Source: Sinorhizobium chiapasense
Lineage (GTDB): Bacteria; Pseudomonadota; Alphaproteobacteria; Rhizobiales; Rhizobiaceae
Length of the DNA stretch: 64,000 bases
Direction of reading: 5' to 3'
NCBI RefSeq assembly: GCF_036488675.1
Contig: NZ_CP133152.1
Location: 1-64,000, forward strand
The notes beneath the pieces are model-generated. The model did no database searches. It saw nothing but the letters and a program-made list of their open reading frames with translations, and had not been told where the DNA came from. This document shows, one piece after another, positions 8,452-17,081 of this stretch (position 1 is the stretch's first letter; each line of letters opens with the position of its first letter). The translations under genes and the position numbers were made by a program.

Positions 8452-9957
8452 TCAATCCTCCTCGACGAAGACCTCCTCGCGCTTGGCCTTGACGGCCGGC
8501 AGGAAGACGACGACGAGCACGATTGCCGCGATCAGCAAGAGCACGGCGCTGATCGGCCGGGTGACGAACGTCGTCGGGTCGCCGCGGGACAGGATCATCG
8601 CGCGCCTCAAGTTCTCTTCGAGCAGCGGCCCGAGCACGAAGCCGAGCAGGAGCGGCGCCGGTTCGCAGCGCAGCTTCAGGAGCAGGTAGCCGACAAGGCC
8701 GAAGAAGGCGACGGCGTAAAGGTCGTAGACGTTGGAATTGACGCTGTAGACCCCGATCGAGCAGAAGGCCATGATGATCGGAAAGAGCACGAAATAGGGG
8801 ATCTTCAGGAGCTTCACCCAGAGCCCGATCAGCGGCAGGTTCAAGACCACCAGCATCAGGTTGCCGATCCACATCGAGGCGATGATGCCCCAGAAGAGGG
8901 CCGGCTGTTCCACCGCCACGTTCGGACCGGGCACGATGCCCTGGATGATCATCGCGCCGATCATCAGCGCCATCACCGGATTTGCCGGAATGCCGAGCGT
9001 CAAGAGCGGAATGAACGACGTCTGCGCGCCGGCATTATTGGCGCTTTCCGGTCCCGCGACACCGGCGATGGCGCCGCGGCCGAATTCCTCAGGCCGGTCC
9101 GAGATGCGTTTTTCCACGGTGTAGGAGGCAAAGGCCGCGAGAATCGCGCCGCCACCCGGCAGAATGCCCAGCGCCGAGCCGATCACGGTGCCGCGCACCA
9201 CCGGCGCGAACATCCGTTTGAAATCCTCGCGCGTCGGCATCAGGTCGCTGACCTTTGCCATCAGCACTTCGCGGGTCTTTTCGCTTTCGAGATTGCGCAG
9301 GATTTCGGCGATGCCGAAGACGCCGACGGCGAGCGCCACGAAATTGAGACCGTCGGCATATTCACGGATGCCGAGGGTGAAGCGCGGCGTGCCGGTATAG
9401 ATGTCGGTACCGACAAGGCCGAGAAGCAGGCCGAGCGCGACCATCGCCAGCGCCTTGACGATCGAGCCGTGCGCCAGCGCGACGGAGGAGACGAGGCCGA
9501 CGATCATCAGTGAGAAATATTCGGCCGCGCCGAACTCCAGCGCGATTTCGGTGAGCGGCGGCGCGAAGATCGCGACGAGAAAGGTCGAGACGGTTCCGGC
9601 GAAGAACGACCCGAGCGCGGCAATCGCGAGCGCTGCACCGGCGCGACCGTTGCGCGCCATCTGGTAGCCGTCGATCGCGGTGACCGCGGAGGAGGATTCG
9701 CCCGGCATGTTGATCAGGATTGCCGTGGTCGAGCCGCCGTACTGCGCGCCGTAATAGATGCCGGCGAGCATGATCAGCGAGGAGACCGGTTCGAGCTGGA
9801 AGGTGATCGGCAGGAGCATGGCGATCGTCGCCGTGGCGCCGATGCCGGGCAGCACGCCGATCAACGTGCCGAGCAGAACGCCGATCAGGCAGAAGAGAAG
9901 GTTGGCCGGCGAGGCGGCGGTGGCAAAGCCGAGGGCGAGATTGCTGAAGAGATCCAT
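8452..9957 (-). CDS. tctA: Tripartite tricarboxylate transporter large membrane subunit TctA
   Basis: TctA is the large permease subunit of secondary tripartite tricarboxylate transporters, which move citrate-like or other organic acids together with TctB and a periplasmic TctC protein. The 501 residues match the usual length, with about ten to twelve hydrophobic helices. Family signatures seen are the N-terminal GVLPGIGATATIAMLLPITF (about residues 38-57), GIYYGAQYGGSTTAILINMPGESSS (about 67-90, given here as its key residues) and the central GILPGGGAILAAFASYTVEK repeat. A strong GGAGG precedes the ATG, which lies 10 bp after the tctB stop. The substrate cannot be named from sequence. Confidence 0.93.
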   Translation of the reverse strand: MDLFSNLALGFATAASPANLLFCLIGVLLGTLIGVLPGIGATATIAMLLPITFQLEPVSSLIMLAGIYYGAQYGGSTTAILINMPGESSSAVTAIDGYQMARNGRAGAALAIAALGSFFAGTVSTFLVAIFAPPLTEIALEFGAAEYFSLMIVGLVSSVALAHGSIVKALAMVALGLLLGLVGTDIYTGTPRFTLGIREYADGLNFVALAVGVFGIAEILRNLESEKTREVLMAKVSDLMPTREDFKRMFAPVVRGTVIGSALGILPGGGAILAAFASYTVEKRISDRPEEFGRGAIAGVAGPESANNAGAQTSFIPLLTLGIPANPVMALMIGAMIIQGIVPGPNVAVEQPALFWGIIASMWIGNLMLVVLNLPLIGLWVKLLKIPYFVLFPIIMAFCSIGVYSVNSNVYDLYAVAFFGLVGYLLLKLRCEPAPLLLGFVLGPLLEENLRRAMILSRGDPTTFVTRPISAVLLLIAAIVLVVVFLPAVKAKREEVFVEED

Positions 9958-9967
9958 GACCCGCCTC

Positions 9968-10429
9968 CTAGAACCGGACCCAGGGGCCGAAGCGTTCGAA
10001 CGGCAGGTTGAGGCCGTAGCTGAACACCGCGACCGAGAAGACGGTCAGCACCAGGGAGATGGCGATCGCCCAGTGCGGCCTCATGCGGTGCGAGGCAAAG
10101 CAGGCGATGAGCGCCGTGAAGAAGATTGCAGGAGCAAAGCCCAGGCCTCGTACCGTCAGTCCGAAAAAAATCGGTGCCGGCAGGATGAAGAACATGCCGC
10201 GGATTGCTATCGCCCCCATCGGTTCGCCTTGCACGCGTGCCGACTGCACCAGGATAACGGCGCCGAGCAGCGTCAACACGCAGGAGAGCAGGAGCGGGAA
10301 GTAGCCGGGACCCATGCGAAAGGCAGTGCCGAGATCGAGGCCGAGCGACTGCCAGCCGAAGAACAACCCGACGGCCGTCAGGATGCCGCCGCACAGGGCA
10401 TTGGTCGTGTCGAAGGAGATGGATTTCAT
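9968..10429 (-). CDS. tctB: Tripartite tricarboxylate transporter small membrane subunit TctB
   Basis: The 153-residue product has four predicted membrane helices and the family segment FRMGPGYFPLLLSCVLTLLG (about residues 38-57). TctB is the small membrane subunit that works with TctA. The frame extends upstream to 10687, but that part crosses a palindromic repeat and a parS site; the ATG at 10429 with GGGGAC upstream and the MKSISFDTTNALCGGILTAV beginning is the natural start. It is followed closely by tctA. A 394-bp gap separates it from tctC. Confidence 0.9.
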   Translation of the reverse strand: MKSISFDTTNALCGGILTAVGLFFGWQSLGLDLGTAFRMGPGYFPLLLSCVLTLLGAVILVQSARVQGEPMGAIAIRGMFFILPAPIFFGLTVRGLGFAPAIFFTALIACFASHRMRPHWAIAISLVLTVFSVAVFSYGLNLPFERFGPWVRF

Positions 10430-10478
10430 CGTGTCCCCATTTTGTTCGGGAGCCGTTGTGCCGCGCTCCCTTCCACGG

Positions 10479-10579
10479 CATGTTTCCTTTAATCCTAGCC
10501 GATTTAAGGATAAAAACATGCAGCAATTCAAAGTGCTGTAGCGTTCTTTGCGTGCCTGACAAGACGCGCGGCGCTGCAG
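10479..10579. repeat. RIME-like palindromic mosaic repeat
   Basis: Two hairpin modules: CATGTTTCC...TTAAGG...AACATG (hairpin 1) and the module running from CAATTCAAAGTGCTGTAGCG to GACGCGCGGCGCTGCAG. It lies in the tctC-tctB gap. Confidence 0.85.
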
Positions 10580-10632
10580 GCGAATGTGCTCGCGTCTCGT
10601 TATCCAGGCAAGGGGCGCCGGACCCTCGTCGA

Positions 10633-10648
10633 GTTGACAGCTGTCAAC
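10633..10648. promoter_or_regulatory. parS-type centromere palindrome 4
   Basis: Perfect copy of GTTGACAGCTGTCAAC placed between tctC and tctB, about 7 kb from repC. This 394-bp gap holds only this site and the repeat at 10479. Confidence 0.8.
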
Positions 10649-10823
10649 GCTCGGTTTCGGTGCTTGATGCGGGGTGAGGAGCGGCAAGGAGCGCCGGCAT
10701 CGCGCGCGACATCTTCGAAGCGATCACATTTTTCCGTTTGAATGCGCTCGTTCAGGTGATCGGAGATCGGCCGCCACCGTTGTGTCTTGCGACAGGCGCT
10801 GGCGGCGGCAGTCTGTCACGCGA

Positions 10824-11801
10824 TCAATCGGCGTACTGACCGGCGGCCTCGATCACCGGCTTCCAGCGGGCGATCTCGCTTTCGAGCTTGGCCTTCAGCG
10901 CCGCCGGCGTCGCGTCTGCTTGGCTCGACGGTTCGGTACCGAGTTCGGCAAAGCGGGCAACGACGTTCTCATCTTTGAGCGCCAGTTGCAGCGACTTCGA
11001 CAAGCGCTCGGTCACTTCGGCAGGCGTACCCTTCGGCGCATAAATGCCATGCCAGATACCGACCTGGAAATCGGCAAGGCCGCTCTCGACCGCTGTCGGC
11101 AGATCCGGGAAGATCTTGAGGCGGGCGGGCGAGGTGACGGCATAGGCCTTGATGGTGCCGCCCTGGATCTGCTTCGTGGTGTTCGTCGTCTGGTCGCACA
11201 TGATGTCGACCTGGCCGCCGAGCAGGTCGGTCATGGCTGGTCCGGTGCCCTTGTACGGAACGGTGGTGAGCTGGGTCTCGATCGCGCTCATGAACATCAT
11301 GCCGCAGAGATGCGATGCCGCGCCGATGCCGGCATTGGCGACCGTCACCGTGTCCTTGTTGGCCTTGACGTAATCGATCAGCCCCTTGAGGTCGGTGGGT
11401 TCGAAGTCCTTGCGGGCGACGATCGTCATCGGCACTTCGGTGACGAGGCCGACATATTCGAAGGCGTTCAGCGTGTCGTAGGCAAGCTTGCGATAGAGCG
11501 TGGCGCTGGTCGCCATGCCGATATGGTGGAGCAGCACCGTATAGCCGTCCGGATCGGCCTGGGCGACGCGGCCCGCGCCGAGCGTGCCGCCGGCGCCACC
11601 GACGTTCTCGACGATGATCTGCTGGCCGAGATCCTTCGACATGGATTCGGCGACGAGGCGAGCGACCGTGTCGGTCGGGCCACCGGCCGAGAAGGGCACA
11701 ACCATCGTGATCGAGCGCTCCGGATAATTTTGGGCGCTGGCCGAAGCGGCAAACAGGGAAACGGCGGCGACAGCGCCCAGAAGCGCTTGCAGAATTTTCA
11801 T
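10824..11801 (-). CDS. tctC: Tripartite tricarboxylate transporter substrate-binding protein (TctC/Bug family)
   Basis: The 325-residue product has a Sec signal peptide (MKILQALLGAVAAVSLFAAS, cleaved after ASA) followed by YPERSITMVVPFSAGGPTDT, the start typical of Bug/TctC solute-binding proteins. Other family marks are VENVGGAGGTLGAGRVAQAD (about residues 64-83) and the LLGGQVDIMCD segment, with a C-terminal PKGTPAEVTERL. It is expected to capture an organic acid in the periplasm and present it to TctA/TctB encoded next. Order tctC-tctB-tctA is usual, but the 394-bp insert of repeat and parS between tctC and tctB is not. Confidence 0.93.
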   Translation of the reverse strand: MKILQALLGAVAAVSLFAASASAQNYPERSITMVVPFSAGGPTDTVARLVAESMSKDLGQQIIVENVGGAGGTLGAGRVAQADPDGYTVLLHHIGMATSATLYRKLAYDTLNAFEYVGLVTEVPMTIVARKDFEPTDLKGLIDYVKANKDTVTVANAGIGAASHLCGMMFMSAIETQLTTVPYKGTGPAMTDLLGGQVDIMCDQTTNTTKQIQGGTIKAYAVTSPARLKIFPDLPTAVESGLADFQVGIWHGIYAPKGTPAEVTERLSKSLQLALKDENVVARFAELGTEPSSQADATPAALKAKLESEIARWKPVIEAAGQYAD

Positions 11802-12004
11802 CTTTTCCTCCCGATGAAATTATGGACCAGCCGGCGTGGTTCCTCCTGTGCCGGTACTGGATCGCCTATTTTCAGACGGGATTTTACCACAGACAACCGC
11901 CGCCTGCGGTCACATTGCCGATTTCCGCGCCCAACGCGCGCGATATGGGTGGATTTGGAAACAAACCCGCCGGACGATGGGTGGATTTCCACCCATCGCC
12001 TTGC

Positions 12005-12823
12005 TCAAACATCGAGCCCGGTGCGCTGCCGGAGATATCGGATCTCGGCCTCGGTTAGCGGCCGGGCTTCACCCTTCGCCAGGTCGCCGAGCTTTATCTC
12101 GCCGATCGAAACACGCACGAGCCGCAGGCACTCGAAGCCGAGCACGTCCAGCATGCGGCGGATCTGCCGATTGCGTCCCTCCTGCAACTCGACCTCGATC
12201 CAGCTGTTGCGCTCGCCGCTTCTCAGCCGGCGCACACTGTTGGCCCGCAACCGTTCACCACCTTCGGTGACGCCCTCCATCATCCCGGCAACCGCGGTGT
12301 CGTCGAAGACGCCGTTCACCTGGACATGATAGACCTTGCCAAGATGCGTCTCGGGATCGAGCAGGCGCTGCGCCAGCACGGTGTCGTTGGTGAAGAGCAG
12401 CAGTCCCTCGCTCGCCTTGTCGAGCCTGCCGACCGGTGAGAGGAACCGCGCGTCGGCGTCGTTGAGGCAACTATAGACTGTCGGCCGCCCCTCCGGGTCT
12501 TCGCGCGTGGTGACAAGTCCGCGCGGCTTGTTCAGCATCAGGTAGATTTTTGCCTCCGCCGCGATTGTGACGCCGTCCACGGCAATCCTGTCGGCTTCGA
12601 TGTCGACCCAGCGTGAAAGATCCGTCGTCGTTCGACCGCCGACGCTGACGCGACCGCCGTTGATCAGCTTCTCGGCCTGCGTGCGTGAGCAATAGCCGAG
12701 TTTGGACAGCGCACGCGCGAGCGTTACGCGCTTGCCGGCCTCGGCCTTCGTTTCGCTGCCATTTCTCTTCGGCGAGCGGTGCCGCTGCTTCACCACGTTC
12801 AGTCTCCAAGGGTGTTGGACCAT
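12005..12823 (-). CDS. rRNA pseudouridine synthase (RsuA/RluB/RluE/RluF family)
   Basis: The 272-residue protein has an N-terminal S4 RNA-binding domain (TLARALSKLGYCSRTQAEKL, about residues 34-53) followed by the pseudouridine synthase core: YLMLNKPRGLVTTREDPEGR (about 94-113), the catalytic motif GRLDKASEGLLLFTND with Asp (about residue 135) and GRNRQIRRML (about residues 216-225). These enzymes isomerise specific uridines in 16S or 23S rRNA; which site is modified cannot be told from sequence. The first 30 residues are basic and variable, so a later start is possible. It is monocistronic on the minus strand. Confidence 0.88.
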   Translation of the reverse strand: MVQHPWRLNVVKQRHRSPKRNGSETKAEAGKRVTLARALSKLGYCSRTQAEKLINGGRVSVGGRTTTDLSRWVDIEADRIAVDGVTIAAEAKIYLMLNKPRGLVTTREDPEGRPTVYSCLNDADARFLSPVGRLDKASEGLLLFTNDTVLAQRLLDPETHLGKVYHVQVNGVFDDTAVAGMMEGVTEGGERLRANSVRRLRSGERNSWIEVELQEGRNRQIRRMLDVLGFECLRLVRVSIGEIKLGDLAKGEARPLTEAEIRYLRQRTGLDV

Positions 12824-13008
12824 GGTCCATCTGGCACAATCGGCGCCGCTCGGCCAGGGTTGAAACCCATTGATTGTTGTAGCTTTGACACGAACATCAA
12901 GAGTGGTAGTCTCGCTTGCGACTTGTAGACAGGGCCTGTCTCGGAACGGTCAACCGCTTCTTTAGAAAGCGACGCATTCTCCGACAGGCGATTTGGGAGG
13001 CGTTGTCA

Positions 13009-14403
13009 ATGATCAAGTCAATTCTGCGGGGCGCGACGGCCTTCGCGGCGATCTCGCTGCTGCATATCGGTGGCGGCCCCTTTCTCCTAACGAATGCCTT
13101 TGCCCAGCAGACGGCCGCCGCTCCTGCAGCGCCGGCCGAGGCCGCGCCCGAACCGCTGACGGACGACGAGCTCGAGGTGCTGGTTGCCCGCATAGCGCTC
13201 TATCCGGACGAGCTGGTGGCGCTGATATCCGCAGCATCGCTCTATCCCCTGCAGATCGTCGAGGCCGAGCGCTTTCTCGAGGCGCGCGCGAAAAATCCCG
13301 ACCTGAAGCCGAAAGACAGCTGGGACGGCAGTGTTGTCTCGCTGCTGAACTATCCCGAGGTCGTCAAGATGATGAGCGAAGACCTCGAATGGACGCAGTC
13401 CTTCGGCGAGGCGATCGCCAATCAGCAGAAGGATGTGCTGATCGCTATCCAGCAATTACGCGACGAGGCGGTCGCCAAGGACATCATCAAGACGGACGAC
13501 AAGGTAAAGGTCACCGAGGAGGGCGACAACATCGTCATCCAGTCGGCAAACCCGGAAACGATCTACGTGCCGCAGTATCCGCCTGAGATGCTTTACGTAC
13601 CGGACTACGCGCCGGCGCCGATCAGCTATTACGAAGAACCTTATCCCGCTTACTGGTATCCCGGAGCGGCCTTCTTCGCGGGCGCCATCACCGGCGCGGC
13701 CTTCGCCGCCATCGTCGACTGGGACGATTGGGGTGTGTGGGGCGGCGACTGGGATGGCGACATCGATGTCGACTGCAACAAGTGCTTCAACAACATCGAC
13801 TTCGACGGCAAGGTCAACTGGAACGACATCGACTGGAAAAATGTCGACCGCAGCAAGATCAACATCGATCGCGACCAGTTCCAGAAATTCGACCGCACCA
13901 ACATCAAGAACGACATCAAGGCCAGGGGCGACAACAACCTCCGCAACCGCGCCGCCGAGATCAATCGCGACCGGCCGCAGGCGCGCCCGGGAGGCGGTGG
14001 CGGCCAGCTCAAGGACGTGCGCAAAAGCACCCTCGAGGGCTTGAAGGCGCAACCGAGACGGGATACCGCAGCACGTCCTGGCGGCGGACAGGCGGTAGCG
14101 AAAGCGAGGGCCGACGGCGCCAAACCAAGCGTCAACCGGCCGAAGGGCCAGAAACCTTCTGTCAACCGGCCGGCCGGCAAGAAGAAGATGGCCTCGAAGG
14201 CGCAGAACCGGCCGAGGAAGCCGTCCGGTCTCGGCAATGTCAATTCCGGCCGGCGCGAAGTGGCCTCCTCGCGGCGCGGCGGCCACAGCATGGGCGGCGG
14301 TCATCGCGGCGGCGGACGGCCGCAGATGAGCCGCGGTGGCGGCGGCAGGCCACCGATGCACCGTGGCGGCGGGGGTCGCGGCGGTGGTGGACGCAGGCGC
14401 TGA
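13009..14403 (+). CDS. Secreted DUF3300 domain protein with RG-rich tail
   Basis: The 464-residue product starts MIKSILRGATAFAAISLLHI, a signal peptide cleaved near AFA-QQ. Residues about 45-230 form the DUF3300 domain, with LTDDELEVLVARIALYPDEL and ANPETIYVPQYPPEMLYVPD. Then come a Gly/Ala membrane-like stretch, a striking Asp/Trp/Asn-rich section (WDDWGVWGGDWDGDIDVDCN and following, about 245-330) and a basic tail of repeated RP, PSVNRP and RGGGG units. The role of DUF3300 is unknown; the tail suggests binding to nucleic acid or to the anionic cell surface, which is inference. GGGAGG precedes the chosen ATG at 13009; the frame is open further upstream to 12916 but lacks a signal peptide there. 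The DUF2950 gene follows by 17 bp. Confidence 0.88.
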   Translation: MIKSILRGATAFAAISLLHIGGGPFLLTNAFAQQTAAAPAAPAEAAPEPLTDDELEVLVARIALYPDELVALISAASLYPLQIVEAERFLEARAKNPDLKPKDSWDGSVVSLLNYPEVVKMMSEDLEWTQSFGEAIANQQKDVLIAIQQLRDEAVAKDIIKTDDKVKVTEEGDNIVIQSANPETIYVPQYPPEMLYVPDYAPAPISYYEEPYPAYWYPGAAFFAGAITGAAFAAIVDWDDWGVWGGDWDGDIDVDCNKCFNNIDFDGKVNWNDIDWKNVDRSKINIDRDQFQKFDRTNIKNDIKARGDNNLRNRAAEINRDRPQARPGGGGGQLKDVRKSTLEGLKAQPRRDTAARPGGGQAVAKARADGAKPSVNRPKGQKPSVNRPAGKKKMASKAQNRPRKPSGLGNVNSGRREVASSRRGGHSMGGGHRGGGRPQMSRGGGGRPPMHRGGGGRGGGGRRR

Positions 14404-14420
14404 GCGGAGGGAGAACGGCC

Positions 14421-15395
14421 ATGACCAAGCTTTTGCACACACTTCTCCTCGGATCGGCGGTCGCGCTTGCGAGCGTCCTTACCATCGACGCCACCGCCGC
14501 GCAGGCGCAGCAACAGCAGCAACCGGACGAGCCACAGCTGCCGGCGGGGATAGACGACTACGCCGCGGCGGAGGACCCGCCGGTGTTCGACGATCCGCTG
14601 AAGGCGGTGGAGGCCTTCAAGGCGAGGCTGGCCGCCAACGATTTCGACGGCCTGGCAAAGCTGCTGGGCCTTGACGCCGCCAAGGTCAAGACGGGCGAGG
14701 GGGCGATGGAGACGTTCGCGCTCATTCGCGAGGGGGCGGCCCGCAATGTCGTCGTGCGCGATCTCGACGGACGGAAAATCCTCGAAATCGGCGATCGCCT
14801 CTGGCCGCTGCCGTTTCCGATCACCAAGGGCGAGGACGGCAAGTGGGCGTTCGACACCTATGTCGGGTTGGAGGAGATCATCAACCGCCGCGTCGGCGAG
14901 AACGAACTCGAGGCGATCGAAGCGGCGCGCGCCTATGTCGAGGCGCAGAAGGACTATGCCTCTCAGGACCGTGATGCGGACGGTGTCCTCGAATATGCCC
15001 AGAAGCTGATCAGCAGCCCGGGCCAGACCGACGGGCTCTACTGGCCGGCGGAGCAAGGCGACGGCGAAAGCCCGGTCGGCGACGCCATCAGCGAAGCGGC
15101 CTTGGAAAAGGCAAAGGCCGGCGAGGGCTATTTCGGCTATCGCTTCCGCATCCTGACGTCGCAGGGCGACCATATCGCCGGCGGCAAATACGACTATACC
15201 ATCAACGGCAACATGATCGGCGGCTTCGGGCTGATCGCCTGGCCGGTCAGCTACGCCGAGACCGGCGTCAAGACCTTCGTCGTCAACCAGCAGGGCATCG
15301 TCTATGAACGCGATCTCGGTGCGAGCACCGACGCCATCGTGCCGTTCATCGACCGCTTCGACCCGGATGACAAGTGGAGCGTGGTTGCCGACTGA
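14421..15395 (+). CDS. Secreted DUF2950 family protein
   Basis: The 324-residue product starts with a signal peptide (MTKLLHTLLLGSAVALASVL, cleaved near AQA). The mature part has the DUF2950 pattern: DDPLKAVEAFKARLAANDFD, GDRLWPLPFPITKGEDGKWA, AIEAARAYVEAQKDYASQDR with the Asp-rich DRDADGVLEYAQ, and GYFGYRFRILTSQGDHIAGG, ending VYERDLGASTDAIVPFIDRF. The function is unknown, but DUF2950 genes commonly follow DUF3300 genes in proteobacteria, as here with only 17 bp between them, so the two proteins probably act together in the periplasm or outer membrane. GGAGGGAGAA precedes the ATG. Confidence 0.88.
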   Translation: MTKLLHTLLLGSAVALASVLTIDATAAQAQQQQQPDEPQLPAGIDDYAAAEDPPVFDDPLKAVEAFKARLAANDFDGLAKLLGLDAAKVKTGEGAMETFALIREGAARNVVVRDLDGRKILEIGDRLWPLPFPITKGEDGKWAFDTYVGLEEIINRRVGENELEAIEAARAYVEAQKDYASQDRDADGVLEYAQKLISSPGQTDGLYWPAEQGDGESPVGDAISEAALEKAKAGEGYFGYRFRILTSQGDHIAGGKYDYTINGNMIGGFGLIAWPVSYAETGVKTFVVNQQGIVYERDLGASTDAIVPFIDRFDPDDKWSVVAD

Positions 15396-15667
15396 CTTTC
15401 CACCGACCGCATGTCGAACCTATGCACAGCCCGCGCCAGCCCAGAGCCAAGGCGGCCGAAAGGGCTGTTAGCGCCAAGACAATCGCACGCGGGGCGGCGC
15501 TCTCGCGTTCAGCGCGAGTCGGGGAGAACTCTTGAAGTGTCCGAAAGATCGGTTTCCGCTTCCGAAAGAAGCTGAAGTGCGGATATACGGTGTTGATGTC
15601 ATCAATTTTTTGCGCGGCCGCGGTCAAGTGGCGCGGGGTTTAGTAGCGGTGTCAGAGGGGAATACGG

Positions 15668-16942
15668 ATGCCTGAAGTGATGTATCTCCGCGCGCGCGGC
15701 GACAGCCTTGGGAAAGCTGGACGAAGAGCCGCCGGTGCGCTGGTGGCGCTCGCCGTCTTGGTCGGATGCGGAGGTCATCCAAAAGGCGTGATGACGCCGG
15801 TGGCGCTGACGGCGCCGGCAAAGACCTCGCAGGTCGATATGCTGGTCGCGACGACGCGGCAGCCTTCCGGGAATCCTGCAACCCTCTTTTCCGGCGAACG
15901 AAACGCAGCGCTTTCCTTGACGGACGTCGCGGTGTCGATCCCGCCGGATTCGCAACGCAAGCCTGGCACCGTGCAGTGGCCGCGCCGCTTGCCACCAAAC
16001 CCGGAAACCGATTTCGCCGTGACGCGCGTGCACGAATTGGCGTCGCGCGACGAAGCGCGGGCCTGGTTCCGCGAGCATAGCGTCGACGGAAACATTCTCC
16101 TGTTCGTGCACGGGTTCAACAACACTTACGAGGATTCGGTCTTCCGGCTGGCGCAGATCGTCCATGATTCCGGCGCCGAGGCGACGCCGATGCTGTTCAC
16201 CTGGCCGTCTCGCGCCCGTGTCTTCGACTACAACTACGACAAGGAGAGCACCAACTATTCGAGGACCGCGCTCGAAGATGCGCTGCGCTCGCTGGCGAAC
16301 GCGCCCAATGTCAATGAGGTGACCATTCTCGCCCATTCGATGGGCACATGGCTGACGATGGAGTCGCTGCGGCAGATGGGCATTCGCGACGGCGGCATCG
16401 CGCCCAAGATCAAGAACGTGATCCTCGCATCGCCCGACATCGACCTCGATGTCTTCGCGAAGCAATTCGTCGAACTGGGTGAGCGGCGGCCGAAGTTCAC
16501 GATCTTCGTATCGCAGGATGACCGGGCGCTCGCGGTCTCGAGCTTCATATCGGGCGACGTCTCGCGGCTCGGCGCGATCGATCCTACGGCAGAACCTTAT
16601 CGCACGCAGCTTGAAAGGGCGGGCATCACCGCAATCGACCTCACCAAGGTCCAATCCGAGGATAGCCTGCACCACGGCAAGTTCGCCGAAAGTCCGCAGA
16701 TCGTGCAACTGATCGGCCAGCGCATCGTCAATGGCCAGACGCTCACGGATTCCAAGGTCACCTTGGGCGATAGCATCACCGCGGTCGTTGCCGGTACCGC
16801 CAAGAATGTCGGCACCGTCGCGGCCGCGACCATCAGCGCACCCGTGAAAGTGCTCGAGCAGCCGACGCTGCCGCCCAGGAAGCGACCGAAGCTGGACGAA
16901 ACGCTCGGAAGCAGCGCGCATGCCGGAGCGGCGACCAACTAG
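15668..16942 (+). CDS. Lipoprotein alpha/beta-hydrolase of the DUF900 family
   Basis: The 424-residue product has an N-terminal hydrophobic segment ending in LVGCGG, a lipobox with Cys34, so it is probably a lipoprotein. The DUF900 alpha/beta-hydrolase core follows: VDMLVATTRQPSGN, LLFVHGFNNTYEDSVFRLAQ (oxyanion side), PMLFTWPSRARVFDYNYDKE and the nucleophile elbow ILAHSMGTWL with the catalytic Ser, then NVILASPDIDLDVF (Asp) and EDSLHHGKFAESP carrying the likely catalytic His. The family is uncharacterised; a hydrolase or esterase action at the cell envelope is inferred. The last codons and stop touch the palindromic repeat that begins at 16939. Confidence 0.85.
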   Translation: MPEVMYLRARGDSLGKAGRRAAGALVALAVLVGCGGHPKGVMTPVALTAPAKTSQVDMLVATTRQPSGNPATLFSGERNAALSLTDVAVSIPPDSQRKPGTVQWPRRLPPNPETDFAVTRVHELASRDEARAWFREHSVDGNILLFVHGFNNTYEDSVFRLAQIVHDSGAEATPMLFTWPSRARVFDYNYDKESTNYSRTALEDALRSLANAPNVNEVTILAHSMGTWLTMESLRQMGIRDGGIAPKIKNVILASPDIDLDVFAKQFVELGERRPKFTIFVSQDDRALAVSSFISGDVSRLGAIDPTAEPYRTQLERAGITAIDLTKVQSEDSLHHGKFAESPQIVQLIGQRIVNGQTLTDSKVTLGDSITAVVAGTAKNVGTVAAATISAPVKVLEQPTLPPRKRPKLDETLGSSAHAGAATN

Positions 16943-17044
16943 AGCATCCGCTTTCAAGTGGAATCACTGAAAGCGGATAAGATGCTCTAGAATCAAAGTG
17001 CTAGAGCGTCCTTTGTGCGTTCACTTGAACGCACGGCGCTCTTA
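16939..17044. repeat. RIME-like palindromic repeat, variant with AGAGCATC arms
   Basis: A first palindrome runs from CTAGAGCATCCGCTTTCAAG to its mirror AAGCGGATAAGATGCTCTAG, then AATCAAAGTGCTAGAGCG with a second hairpin GTGCGTTCACTTGAACGCAC. The block at 42698-42801 is its near-perfect reverse complement. Confidence 0.9.
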
Positions 17045-17081
17045 GGCATTCGGCGATTCCGCGACTCCGGAGGGCAATGTG

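Noticed and set aside
8143..9513. Plus-strand open frame opposite tctA
   Set aside because: Low-complexity Asp/His/Arg-rich shadow of the tctA gene.
16939..17044. CRISPR-like or insertion-sequence origin of the palindromic repeats
   Set aside because: No regular spacing, no spacers, no transposase and no target duplications; they match rhizobial intergenic mosaic elements.
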